NCBI RefSeq assembly: GCF_009906955.1
Contig: NZ_CP047656.1
Coordinates: 4,091,001 to 4,155,000 of the forward strand
Direction of reading: 5' to 3'
DNA from: Paraglaciecola mesophila
Lineage (GTDB): Bacteria > Pseudomonadota > Gammaproteobacteria > Enterobacterales > Alteromonadaceae
DNA length: 64,000 bases
Position 1 is the stretch's first letter. The number at the start of each line of letters is the position of its first letter. A program made the translations under genes and the position numbers. The notes under the pieces were generated by a model. The model was given only the letters and a program-made list of their open reading frames with translations, was not told where the DNA came from and made no database searches. Shown piece by piece: positions 43,857-52,538 of the stretch.

Positions 43857-44935
43857 TAATCTTTATTGGATATGACTTCATGTACAAAGCGAAGTTTATC
43901 CAGCGCGGTAATAGAAATAACAAACGGATAGGCATCATCTAGCCCCATACTGCGATTTAGCCCGTTAAGGGCCTTGGTCAATTGGCACCAGTTATCGAAT
44001 AAATGGGTAAAGCTCGACGCGATATATACTTGATCGTGAATTTCACTTGATGGGATCGGATTGGCTATTTTGTTACCCGCTACGGAGAAATCGAAATCGT
44101 TTGCTGTTTCTAACGTATCAATCATATGTAAGTAATGGGCCCAAGTTTCTGCCCAATCCTCCCATGGGTGCATGCTTGCGTAAGCGCTGATCCATACATT
44201 TTGCCAATTATTAGATGGCCCATGCTTATAGTATTCTCGCATTGAATCTACGTAACTTAGGCGTTCATCGCCAAACAAGCGACGAAATTCGTTAATCTTA
44301 TCACTATGCGCGATTAATCGATCCCAATAATAATGACCGGATTCATGCCTAAAATGCCCAACGAGCGTACGGTATCGCTCGCCCATTTTTTCGCGCATCT
44401 CTATACGGCTACTGTGGTCCGCTTCGTTGATATTGATGGTGATTAGGCCGCTGGCGTGACCTGTGGTCACAAAGTTTTTAACAGTAAGCTCGTTGCCATA
44501 TTGGTCTTCAAGCTCGTCCTGCAAAAATGCAAACCCTAGACCGGTGGGGTTATTCGGGCTTTTACCTTCTATGGGCAAGCCGAGCGTGATCACGTTATAT
44601 AGTAGACGACGTTTTGCTTGTTCTAATCGAAACCAAAGGGTTAGATTATCTGAATCGGCTAGATTGGGGATCACTTCATTCAATCGACAAGAAATGCAAT
44701 ATTCATGGTTATCGTCGTAACTGACCATCCAGTTGCAGACATCATGGTCTGCGTAATTTTTGCACTTTCGGTAAAGCTTGCCGTTGCAGGAGGCTTGCAA
44801 GTTTCCATATTGGTTCGTGGTAAAAGCGCTCAGTTTTGCTTCGTCTGGAATAAAACCAAGCATTAACCCGCACGAGACACATTTTGAGTTAGCAAAATGC
44901 AAGGTATTAGCGCACTGGCAGGTAAAGGTATTCAA
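43853..44935 (-). CDS. Zinc-ribbon plus zinc metallopeptidase (DUF2248-like)
   Basis: A 360-residue putative zinc-binding metallopeptidase. The N-terminal zinc ribbon has CQCANTLHFANSKCVSCGLML, and a second cluster (CNGKLYRKCKNYADHDVCNW, then EYCISCRLNEV) precedes the peptidase domain. The active site GHFRHESGHYYWDRLI contains HExxH, and a downstream HPWEDWAETWAHYLHM could supply the third ligand. No signal peptide is seen, so it should be cytoplasmic. The stop codons of this gene and Anbu overlap by four bases in convergent orientation, and members of this family are often found beside alpha-E/ATP-grasp genes, which suggests one system. Confidence 0.85.
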   Translation of the reverse strand: MNTFTCQCANTLHFANSKCVSCGLMLGFIPDEAKLSAFTTNQYGNLQASCNGKLYRKCKNYADHDVCNWMVSYDDNHEYCISCRLNEVIPNLADSDNLTLWFRLEQAKRRLLYNVITLGLPIEGKSPNNPTGLGFAFLQDELEDQYGNELTVKNFVTTGHASGLITININEADHSSRIEMREKMGERYRTLVGHFRHESGHYYWDRLIAHSDKINEFRRLFGDERLSYVDSMREYYKHGPSNNWQNVWISAYASMHPWEDWAETWAHYLHMIDTLETANDFDFSVAGNKIANPIPSSEIHDQVYIASSFTHLFDNWCQLTKALNGLNRSMGLDDAYPFVISITALDKLRFVHEVISNKDY

Positions 44936-45314
44936 GCAAACACTCCTAGTAAATCACCACCGAAGTGGGGCAGTTATAGATTGTAGCAAGCTAGTGAGTT
45001 TATCCGAATAACTAACGTATCAAATTTGAGAGTTTATTTTGTGTTCTTGTTCTCGCGCCATAGTGATAGATTCAAAAAAACGATTAATTTTCAACGCAGG
45101 TCTGTTAGCAATTTGAGTGGTTTGTGGATTTGCCGTTAACATTGCTTTGCAAATTTGTCGATATGCACTAATTCAGCGAAAATTTGAATAATTAGCATTG
45201 CAACTAAGGGTATATGCTGGTTACCTTGCGGACAATTATTGCACCTGGAACAGAAATTCAGGAAGCAGGTCATTTACAGTCATCTTTGTTCAATAGGTTT
45301 TATTCGGAGTATTT
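44936..45314. other. 379-bp intergenic gap
   Basis: No gene is supported. The gap lies upstream of both the metallopeptidase (minus) and the MFS transporter (plus), so it should hold both promoters. It is AT-rich with no hairpin followed by a T-run and no recognisable operator. Confidence 0.5.
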
Positions 45315-46511
45315 ATGGATCGCCGCGCAGCTACGTCTGTCATCTTTGCTGGGTTTTTCTTCCTAGGCATGGTGTTTATCTTATGGGGAGTGTTGCTGCC
45401 CGACTTAGCACAAAACCTTGCTATGAATGAAGTAGTCAGTGGGGCCTTTTTTACTTTGATATCGATAGGCATGATCCTCGGCGCTATATTGGGTGGCAAA
45501 TACGCACAAAAGTTTGATTTTATGTCGCTCTTTGCGGTGCTGCTTCTTTGCGTATTGCTCTTGTTGCTGGCTATTTCATTTGTGCAACATTGGTTATGGT
45601 TGCTTGTTGGTGCGCTGGTGCTGGGGATGTTCGCGTCGAGCTTATTCACCATAGGGCATACCGTGATCGCGCGCCTACATGTTGAGCGGCGCTCTGCCAT
45701 GATGGGCTTCATGGATTTTATGTTTAGTCTTGGCACGTTGGCCGCACCGTTTTATGTGTCTGGTTTGTATTTAATTGAGCATGACTGGCGCTGGCCACTG
45801 CGTATATTAGCTGTTGGTATGTTAGTTCTGGCTGTTTATACCTGGCGCGTGGCTCATCAAGGTAAAAAACTTGTCGCTCCAGAAGAGGCAAAGAAAAACC
45901 GTAAAAGTCTATCTTATGGGGACATAATTCGCCGTCCGGTGTTTATATTTTTGGCTCTCGCTGCTTTTGGCTACGGCATGGTAGAGTTTGGTAACGCCAA
46001 TTGGTTTGTAAGTTATGCACAAAATGGTCACGGCTTTAGCGGTGAGCAGTCGCGTTTAGTATTCGCCTTTTTTACCGCTGGTATGGTGGTCAGCCGCCTT
46101 GTGTTTGCTTTATTGCTTAAATGGCTGACCTCCCATCGATTGATGCTAATTTTAGCCACCATCATGGTAACAGGCAGCTTTATGATTAAATTAGCCGTTG
46201 ATCCAGTGGTGATGTCGTGGGGTAATTTCATGTTGGGCCTAGGGCTTGGAGGCTTGTTCCCGCTGATGCTTTCGGCCGCAATGGACGTGGATAGCGATAA
46301 AGGGCCGATTATTTCAGGCCTATGTGTTATTGGTTCATCGATTGGCGTGCAGGTTGCTTCATTTAGTACTGGGCTTTGGGCGCATTATGCGCCGTTAGTG
46401 ACTGCATTCTGGGTGATCCCTATCGGCGGAGCATGGCTGTGGGCGATGACGTGGGCGTACAGCCGATTTGTAAAGCGTCATATTGCACAGGTTAAACTTG
46501 GCGTTAATTAA
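45315..46511 (+). CDS. MFS transporter
   Basis: A 398-residue major facilitator with about twelve transmembrane helices. The loop-2/3 region LGGKYAQKFDFMSLF corresponds to the MFS signature G-x-x-x-D-R-x-G-R in degenerate form, and a large basic central loop (HQGKKLVAPEEAKKNRKSLS) separates the halves. The N-terminal FLGMVFILWGVLLPDLAQNL resembles the fucose/glucose-permease-like branch (FHS), which would mean sugar-proton symport, but this is uncertain. It is preceded by a 379-base gap and followed by a hairpin and rlmA on the same strand. Substrate unknown. Confidence 0.82.
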   Translation: MDRRAATSVIFAGFFFLGMVFILWGVLLPDLAQNLAMNEVVSGAFFTLISIGMILGAILGGKYAQKFDFMSLFAVLLLCVLLLLLAISFVQHWLWLLVGALVLGMFASSLFTIGHTVIARLHVERRSAMMGFMDFMFSLGTLAAPFYVSGLYLIEHDWRWPLRILAVGMLVLAVYTWRVAHQGKKLVAPEEAKKNRKSLSYGDIIRRPVFIFLALAAFGYGMVEFGNANWFVSYAQNGHGFSGEQSRLVFAFFTAGMVVSRLVFALLLKWLTSHRLMLILATIMVTGSFMIKLAVDPVVMSWGNFMLGLGLGGLFPLMLSAAMDVDSDKGPIISGLCVIGSSIGVQVASFSTGLWAHYAPLVTAFWVIPIGGAWLWAMTWAYSRFVKRHIAQVKLGVN

Positions 46512-46529
46512 TCGACAACCCTGACTTTG

Positions 46530-46570
46530 GGCGCATAAGCAAAGGTATATTCTGCTACACTGCGCCTTTT
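46530..46570 (+). terminator. Possible terminator after the MFS gene
   Basis: GGCGCA (46530-46535) pairs with TGCGCC (46561-46566), followed by TTTT; the loop contains a second short pair (AGCA/TGCT). The long loop makes it weaker than the other terminators here. It ends 18 bases before the rlmA start. Confidence 0.4.
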
Positions 46571-46588
46571 AATTATCTGAGAAATACC

Positions 46589-47440
46589 ATGTGGATTTGC
46601 CCTGCTTGTCAGTCACCGTTACTTTTAACTGGACGTACGTATAGATGCGACGCTGGGCATACCTATGATATGGCAAAGGAAGGCTACGTTAACTTACTGC
46701 TTGCTCAGCATAAAAATAGCAAAGAGCCGGGTGATAATAAGCAGATGGTCAACGCTAGACGCGCATTTTTGGAGCAAGGACATTACCAGCCATTAGCGAG
46801 CAGAATGGCCGAATTATTGGCGACCTATTTAGCCAGCAACTCTTCCGGTGAGACTGATCTAGATGCCGTATCTTCACTATTCGATGCGGGCTGTGGTGAA
46901 GGTTATTATTTACAGCGTATTTTAACGGCACTCAACGCCGGATCTTCAAATGTAAAAACCATGGGCGCTGGGTTAGATATTTCTAAGGTTGCAGTGCAAA
47001 AAGCAGCGAAAAAGTACCCTGAAAGTGCATTTTGTGTTGCCAGTAGTTTTGCTATTCCTGTGCCGAATGCAACCCAGCATGCTGTTATCCAAGTGTTCGC
47101 GCCAAGTAGTGAGGCGGAAATTTTACGTATTCTGGCTGACAACGGCATGTGGTTACAAGTAAACCCTGCTCCTGAACATTTAGCTGAGCTAAAAGCGTGT
47201 GTGTATGCAGCACCTGCTGAGCACAAAGCGTCACCCGCTGTACCAAGTGGTTTTGAACTTGCCCATGAAGAAACCTTAACCTTTTCGTTTGATTTAGCCA
47301 CCCCTGAGATGCGCATGAACCTATTGATGATGACGCCATACTACTGGTCTACGTCGGTGGAAAATACCCAACGTATTAAGGCGCTATTAACGCATGTCAG
47401 TGCGCATTTTTCGTTACGCTTGTTGCGCAAAGCTGGATAA
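46589..47440 (+). CDS. rlmA: 23S rRNA (guanine745-N1)-methyltransferase RlmA
   Basis: Methylates G745 of 23S rRNA using S-adenosylmethionine. The 283-residue product has the N-terminal zinc finger WICPACQSPL...YRCDAGHTYD (Cys4, Cys7, Cys20, His24), the diagnostic AKEGYVNLLLAQHKNSKEPG segment with GDNKQMVNARRAFL, and the SAM-binding FDAGCGEGYYLQRI (near residue 95). VIQVFAPSSEAEILR is also conserved. Length is slightly above the E. coli 269. It is transcribed after the MFS gene and converges on the yejM-like gene. Confidence 0.94.
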   Translation: MWICPACQSPLLLTGRTYRCDAGHTYDMAKEGYVNLLLAQHKNSKEPGDNKQMVNARRAFLEQGHYQPLASRMAELLATYLASNSSGETDLDAVSSLFDAGCGEGYYLQRILTALNAGSSNVKTMGAGLDISKVAVQKAAKKYPESAFCVASSFAIPVPNATQHAVIQVFAPSSEAEILRILADNGMWLQVNPAPEHLAELKACVYAAPAEHKASPAVPSGFELAHEETLTFSFDLATPEMRMNLLMMTPYYWSTSVENTQRIKALLTHVSAHFSLRLLRKAG

Positions 47441-47447
47441 AGGGCAC

Positions 47448-47471
47448 AAAAAAGCCTGCATTTGCAGGCTT
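47448..47471 (-). terminator. Terminator of the yejL-yejM operon
   Basis: On the minus strand AAGCCTGCA pairs with TGCAGGCTT in a perfect stem and is followed by a T-run (the As at 47448-47453). It lies 66 bases past the yejM-like stop, beyond the tandem repeat. Confidence 0.85.
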
Positions 47472-47484
47472 AGGAAATTCTCAA

Positions 47485-47540
47485 GGTCCAGTGTTTAGGG
47501 TCCAGTGTTTAGGGTCCAGTGTTTAGGGTCCAGTGTTTAA
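47485..47540. repeat. Four tandem copies of a 14-bp unit
   Basis: The unit GGTCCAGTGTTTAG is repeated at 47485-47498, 47499-47512 and 47513-47526 without change; the fourth copy (47527-47540) differs only in its last base. The final copy contains the yejM-like stop codon (47537-47539), and the array fills the space between that stop and the terminator. Confidence 0.95.
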
Positions 47541-49066
47541 GGGTTCGTCGCAAAACTGCTTAAGCGTTTTATGGCTTGGCTTAGCAACCGAGTATCAGCT
47601 TCATCTGCTAACTCTTTGCCACTTAACAAGTTATAAACTTTGCTGTTGCCGTTACTAGAGACTTCAATGCGTTTATCGTTTTGCATAACGATAACCATGC
47701 GTTCATGGGTTGTCACTAACCAGTCACGGCCAGGATGACTTAAATCTCGACCCGTACTGTAGTTTTGCGTAGGTGCGTTGCAACCCAGTAAATTCAGTAT
47801 GGTTGGGGCTAAATCTTCGCTGCTGGCAAAGTCAGCAAATAGCTCAGTATTACTGAACAGGCTATTGCCGCCATGGTCATTTCCCGTTACGGCTAATACC
47901 TGATACTGCTGCATTACTTGCGGAGTAGCGAGTATCGCGCTGAGCTGCTCACTGTTTGTAAAACCAACGGCGAGATGGGTTGCCGCTGAGATTATTCCTT
48001 GTTCAAAGTCAGACCATTGCTGACTAAACTGCTTGCTTTGTTTGCCCGCGTCTAATTCACTGGCGTATATTCCAACCTTCAGCCCTAACGCTGAAGGCAA
48101 ATCAAGCAGAATAGGCGTTTCCTTTGCTAGCACAGAATGATAAAGCTCGGGCAGTCCAAACAAATAACTACGCTGATTATCAGCAGAAGAAGATTGGCCT
48201 GCATAAAGCGGTATGCTATGGGCTAATGGTGCCTGAAAAGCGCTAGTTGGTGCATCAGTATTGACTAACAATAAGACTTTCTTTTGCCCAGAAACGGAGC
48301 AATACAAAGGGGACAATGGATAGTTGATTTGACTAACTCGATCATCAAATTGTAGTTCAAGACGCTGTTCGTAGTTGTCTCTATCGAGTAAATCATAACG
48401 TGACATTAGTGTTTTCGCTGTCGCAGGATAAGACAAAGGGAACAGATCGTCTTGTTGAACGATAGGATGATACAAGTTTGCGTCAGCCCAAATATGCAGT
48501 GCATGGCTAGACACAAAGCACACGACGAAAAAGCTGCTAATGGGCAAGGCAAGTTTACGCTTTTGCAAGCGCGCCACGCGCTTCCACAGGGCATTGGCTA
48601 GCACTAACTGGGCCGATAACCAGAACAAAAAGATCAGAAAAAAGAATGCCCATCTCTGCCAGCTAAATACCGAACGTGCGACGTTAGCCTCACTTCTGAG
48701 CATTTCCGCGGTAGAGAAACTTAAATGCACCCCATACTTGTTATATAGCAATGCATCAAAGCCCAACATGGCCAAGGCCACTGCTGCCAAAATTGCACTA
48801 ATGACCTTAACCGTACGGGCATTTGGCACTAGATAACACAGAGGCAGAATGAGAATGATAAACCCAAAGAAAGTCAGAAACCCGATATGACTGATCCAGT
48901 TGGACAGTAAATAAATGATCCCCAATGGTGTCTCAGGAGCAGGCGAGCTAAATATGTACACACTGGCAATCGCGATCGCCAGAATCATATTTGAAAGCGC
49001 AAACCAATGACCCCAAGTAACTAACTGTGTGACTAATTTACGTCTAGGCGTTTCTGTTAAAATCAT
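47537..49066 (-). CDS. yejM: YejM/PbgA/LapC-like inner-membrane protein
   Basis: A 509-residue homologue of YejM (PbgA/LapC), which in E. coli regulates LPS synthesis by restraining LapB/FtsH proteolysis of LpxC. It has five N-terminal transmembrane helices (DUF3413 region, residues ~18-190) and a C-terminal alkaline-phosphatase/sulfatase-fold periplasmic domain. The end of that domain (YSTGRDLSHPGRDWLVTTHE, SNGNSKVYNLLSGKEL) aligns well with E. coli, but it is about 75 residues shorter, and the expected metal and nucleophile positions (VLLLVNTDAPTSAF) lack catalytic residues. It forms an operon with yejL. Confidence 0.88.
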   Translation of the reverse strand: MILTETPRRKLVTQLVTWGHWFALSNMILAIAIASVYIFSSPAPETPLGIIYLLSNWISHIGFLTFFGFIILILPLCYLVPNARTVKVISAILAAVALAMLGFDALLYNKYGVHLSFSTAEMLRSEANVARSVFSWQRWAFFFLIFLFWLSAQLVLANALWKRVARLQKRKLALPISSFFVVCFVSSHALHIWADANLYHPIVQQDDLFPLSYPATAKTLMSRYDLLDRDNYEQRLELQFDDRVSQINYPLSPLYCSVSGQKKVLLLVNTDAPTSAFQAPLAHSIPLYAGQSSSADNQRSYLFGLPELYHSVLAKETPILLDLPSALGLKVGIYASELDAGKQSKQFSQQWSDFEQGIISAATHLAVGFTNSEQLSAILATPQVMQQYQVLAVTGNDHGGNSLFSNTELFADFASSEDLAPTILNLLGCNAPTQNYSTGRDLSHPGRDWLVTTHERMVIVMQNDKRIEVSSNGNSKVYNLLSGKELADEADTRLLSQAIKRLSSFATNP

Positions 49067-49074
49067 GAATTTAT

Positions 49075-49293
49075 CTATTTAGCATTGATACTTTTTAAAA
49101 GTACTTGTGTAAACTTATCAGCCATTTCACTTCGCTGACTTTCGTTGACCTGTTGCATAAAAATGTTTGTGATGACATTACCCAATGCCATCAATGATAA
49201 ATCTCGTCCGGCTTGGTGCTTTTCCAGTGCGATGATGATGTCGTGCATAAGGTTTTCGAATTGGGTATCCGAATATTTAGAATTTTGAGGCAT
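49075..49293 (-). CDS. yejL: YejL (DUF1414) family protein
   Basis: A 72-residue helical protein of the YejL/DUF1414 family, with SDTQFENLMHDIIIALEKHQ and DLSLMALGNVITNIFMQQV as the family core. Function is unknown. It lies eight bases upstream of the yejM-like gene and diverges from yejK across a 174-base gap, the same arrangement as yejK/yejL-yejM in E. coli. Confidence 0.93.
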   Translation of the reverse strand: MPQNSKYSDTQFENLMHDIIIALEKHQAGRDLSLMALGNVITNIFMQQVNESQRSEMADKFTQVLLKSINAK

Positions 49294-49467
49294 ATTTTTT
49301 CTCTCAATAGTAATGGCGAGATAGTAACAATGGTCCGCTCAAAATGCGAGTAATGCGCAGTGTAGGTAGATAAATAGTCATTGAAAAGGGCGTAATTCGT
49401 CCAACAAGAACCATTTTAGGTTTACGCTTTTTAAGCACAAACCCTTAATTAAGATAAAGGAGCCAAC

Positions 49468-50517
49468 GTGAGCGCACTCATTCGCCATTTTGTGGTACAT
49501 CAATTAGCGATCAATGAACAGCAGCAATTAACGCTTGTACCGCGTGATAGCTGTTTTTCTGTCACCCCAGAAATAGAAGACCTCGCCCAGCAAATTAACC
49601 ATGCTTTTAATACAAAGCCGGGTAAAGGGGTCGGTGGTTTTATAGAGCAAGGTGCTGAGCCCGCCAAAGACGAAGAGGGTGAAGATATTCCAGTCAGTCC
49701 GTTTCAAGCGCATTTAACAGCCATGCTTAGTGATCCCGAGACCTTTGTTGATTTTAGTATTCAAAGCAGTCAGATGCTGAAAAAAACCATGGCTGACATG
49801 GCAAGTATTGAAACGGGCTTTGTGGTGTTTAGCCATTATGAGTTCCTGGCCACTGAGTACTTGATGATAGCCATTTTAAACACCAAGCAACACGTTGAAA
49901 TTAACCGTGAACTAGAGCTGAGCAGCAGTGACCACTTAGATTTAGCTAAAATGCAGCTTGCGGTACGTATCGACCTTACCCAGCTATCAACAACCCCTGA
50001 GCAAAATAGATATATCAGCTTTATTAAAGGCCGAATGGGGCGCAAGGTGTCAGACTTCTTTATGCAATTTTTAGGGTGTGAAGAACTCGTTGATATTAAA
50101 CAGCAGAATAAACAGTTGCTTAATTCGGTGGATGAATACTTAGCCTCAGAACAAATGGATGCCAGCGAAAAGAATGCAACTCGCAAAACTGTTTCTGAGT
50201 ATTACAAAGAGAAACTTGATGCTGGTGAAGACATTCAGCTTAAAGAATTAGCCGATAAGCTTCCTAAAGAACCAGAGGGGGATGACTTCTATCAGTTCGT
50301 CGCGAACAGTGAAACGCCCATTGAAGAAACCTTTCAAGCGGATCGTAGTGCGCTGAAAACGCTAGCAAAATTTAGTGGACAAGGGGGCGGTATTAGCTTG
50401 AGTTTTGAACGCAATTTATATGGAGAACGTGTGCATTATGATGCAGGCTCAGACACATTGATGATTAAGGGAATTCCGCCAAATTTGAAGGATCAGTTGT
50501 TGAAGGCTCAAAAGTAA
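49468..50517 (+). CDS. yejK: Nucleoid-associated protein YejK/NdpA
   Basis: A 349-residue member of the 37-kDa nucleoid-associated protein family (NdpA). The N-terminus RHFVVHQLAINEQQQLTLVP, the central SSQMLKKTMADMASIETGFV and FSHYEFLATEYLMIAIL, and GRMGRKVSDFFMQFLGCEE are typical. In E. coli the protein associates with DNA and interacts with topoisomerases. A ribosome-binding site AAAGGAG precedes the GTG/ATG region at 49468 (start codon GTG). It is divergent from yejL-yejM, a conserved arrangement. Confidence 0.93.
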   Translation: MSALIRHFVVHQLAINEQQQLTLVPRDSCFSVTPEIEDLAQQINHAFNTKPGKGVGGFIEQGAEPAKDEEGEDIPVSPFQAHLTAMLSDPETFVDFSIQSSQMLKKTMADMASIETGFVVFSHYEFLATEYLMIAILNTKQHVEINRELELSSSDHLDLAKMQLAVRIDLTQLSTTPEQNRYISFIKGRMGRKVSDFFMQFLGCEELVDIKQQNKQLLNSVDEYLASEQMDASEKNATRKTVSEYYKEKLDAGEDIQLKELADKLPKEPEGDDFYQFVANSETPIEETFQADRSALKTLAKFSGQGGGISLSFERNLYGERVHYDAGSDTLMIKGIPPNLKDQLLKAQK

Positions 50518-50666
50518 CTGTCTATTAGGTCGAAAATACACCAGCGTGAAGAGCATGGCTGGTGTAAACACATGATAAAGTTTCATACCCGAGATATACT
50601 AAGCTCGTAATATACTACTCATTTTCTCAACACTCATTGTGTTAACTAAGGTATTTAGTCTGTTTT

Positions 50667-51542
50667 ATGCAATTATTCGTTAACGATTTAACCGTTATGG
50701 ATTTTTCTTATCTGTGCCCTAAGCGCGGCATGGTGGGAGAAAGTTGGATAGTCGACGTCGTATTAGACGGCGATTTAAATGAAGAGAGCATGGTGCTCGA
50801 TTTTTCTAAGGTTAAAAAGCAGCTTAAGCATTTGATTGATGAATATGTCGACCATAAATTGCTGATCCCCGTTGAGCATGAATATAGCCATATTCTGCGA
50901 GACGAAAAAAATGACAGAGTGAGTGTGGATTTTATGCGCCCAGATGGACGTTCTATTCATCTTAACTGCCCCTCAGAAGCATACGCTTTCGTGTATTCGA
51001 AGCACGTGACTATGTCATCGGTTAGCCAATATTTAAAACAAGTTATTGCTACCCACTTGCCTGATAACGTTGCAGGGTTAGAGTTAGCGCTGCGCGCAGA
51101 AGTGATAACGACGCCGTACTACCACTATACCCATGGTTTGAAAAAACACGATGGCAATTGTCAGAGGATAGCTCATGGCCATCGTTCGAAAATTACCATC
51201 ATTGAAAACCAACATGAAAGCCAAGAATGGCAACAGTACTGGGCAGAGCGTTGGTGCGATATATACGTGGGCTCTAATGAAGATTTAGTTAGCGCTGACA
51301 AGGTTAACTTTGTAAAGAGTGATACTGATTTTACAGAACATTATTTATTTGGTTATGAGTCTTCTCAAGGTTGGTTTGAGTTGGCTATTCCGAAAGCTGA
51401 AACAGAAATGGTTGATACAGATACGACTGTTGAATGCCTTGCACAATTTATTGCTGATGAACAAAAGCGTTTAGTGCCTGAGAGTGAATTTAAGGTGTTT
51501 GCGTTTGAAGGTGTTGGAAAAGGTGCCATAGCCTATGCATAA
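50667..51542 (+). CDS. Two-domain 6-carboxytetrahydropterin synthase (QueD)-like protein
   Basis: A 291-residue fusion of two PTPS/QueD-like domains. Domain 1 (~1-145) keeps the MVLDFSKVKKQLKHLID and YVDHKLL motifs (Asp-His of the active site) and PSEAYAF, but its zinc-ligand region (GMVGESW) has no His. Domain 2 (~150-291) has the zinc and cysteine motif YTHGLKKHDGNCQRIAHGHR and a TVECLAQFI...VFAFEGVG end, but no clear LDH motif. The two halves together supply one set of residues. A role in queuosine precursor or pterin chemistry is plausible but unproven. Its stop overlaps the start of the M23 gene by eight bases. Confidence 0.82.
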   Translation: MQLFVNDLTVMDFSYLCPKRGMVGESWIVDVVLDGDLNEESMVLDFSKVKKQLKHLIDEYVDHKLLIPVEHEYSHILRDEKNDRVSVDFMRPDGRSIHLNCPSEAYAFVYSKHVTMSSVSQYLKQVIATHLPDNVAGLELALRAEVITTPYYHYTHGLKKHDGNCQRIAHGHRSKITIIENQHESQEWQQYWAERWCDIYVGSNEDLVSADKVNFVKSDTDFTEHYLFGYESSQGWFELAIPKAETEMVDTDTTVECLAQFIADEQKRLVPESEFKVFAFEGVGKGAIAYA

Positions 51543-52344
51543 ATATATTTTTGGGGCGTTTATCAACCTAATGTTTATGATGGGTGCTCAGGCCGAAATG
51601 TTAGAGCTGCGAGGAGAGTTAACTCAGGGCAGTTTACTTAGGGGCAGCGCCCCTTCAGGCAGTGAAATCTGGTTAGACGGAAAACCAATATTGATAAGTG
51701 ATGATGGTCACTTTGTCTTTGGGTTTAATCGTGATGCCAAGTTAGAACATCAGCTCACATGGCGCGACCCAGAAGGCAATCATCATGAGAAAAACCTCAA
51801 ATTAACTTCGCGAGAATACGATATACAACGTATTGATGGCCTAGCCAGTAAAATGGTTTCTCCTCCTCAAGAGGTACTAGAGAGAATCCGTCAAGATAAT
51901 GTACAAGTTGCAGCCGCGCGCGCTCGTCGTGACGTGCGAACCGACTTCTCTCAAGATTTTATATGGCCTGCCCAAGGGCCTATTAGCGGTGTGTATGGGA
52001 GTCAACGCGTACTCAACGGTCAGCCGAAACGCCCCCATTACGGTGTGGACGTAGCTGCGCCAACGGGCACACCTGTTTACGCCCCAGCTGATGGTGTGGT
52101 CACCCTGTTTGTGCCTGATATGTATTATTCTGGCGGTACGATGATTATCGATCATGGGCTAGGGGTTTCTTCTACTTTTTTGCATTTAAGCAAAGGATTA
52201 GTGAAAGAAGGAGACATCGTAAATCAGGGGCAATTGGTGGCTGAAATAGGCGCCACAGGGCGTGTCACTGGTGCGCATTTGGATTGGCGAATGAACTGGA
52301 TGAACGTGCGAATTGATCCAGCATTATTAGTTCCTAAGCGCTAA
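51535..52344 (+). CDS. Exported M23-family (LytM-like) protein
   Basis: A 269-residue protein with a signal peptide (ending MGAQA-E), an N-terminal beta domain with G-S/LRGSAPSGSEIWLDGKPI (residues ~25-100) and a C-terminal M23/LytM domain (~150-265). The first metal-binding pair is intact in PHYGVDVAAP (His and Asp), but the expected H-x-H reads GAHLDWRMNW, with Asp in place of the second His. It may therefore be an inactive activator of amidases or a divergent peptidase. It overlaps the QueD-like gene by eight bases, so the two are translationally coupled. Confidence 0.85.
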   Translation: MHKYIFGAFINLMFMMGAQAEMLELRGELTQGSLLRGSAPSGSEIWLDGKPILISDDGHFVFGFNRDAKLEHQLTWRDPEGNHHEKNLKLTSREYDIQRIDGLASKMVSPPQEVLERIRQDNVQVAAARARRDVRTDFSQDFIWPAQGPISGVYGSQRVLNGQPKRPHYGVDVAAPTGTPVYAPADGVVTLFVPDMYYSGGTMIIDHGLGVSSTFLHLSKGLVKEGDIVNQGQLVAEIGATGRVTGAHLDWRMNWMNVRIDPALLVPKR

Positions 52345-52538
52345 AGAAGCGAAACTTCAAAGGGTGAATAACTAGTGGGCATGTGCTTTTGCGAATGTCG
52401 ACGCTCAACATCAGTCACTTTCATTGATAACTTTCCCCGTCGTATCCCTCAAGAATCAGCGTTTTCGCGCGATAACCTAGTTAATTAATCATTCTCATAT
52501 CCTCCTTTTTTATAGGGGGAACTATTGGTGATCTAGGT

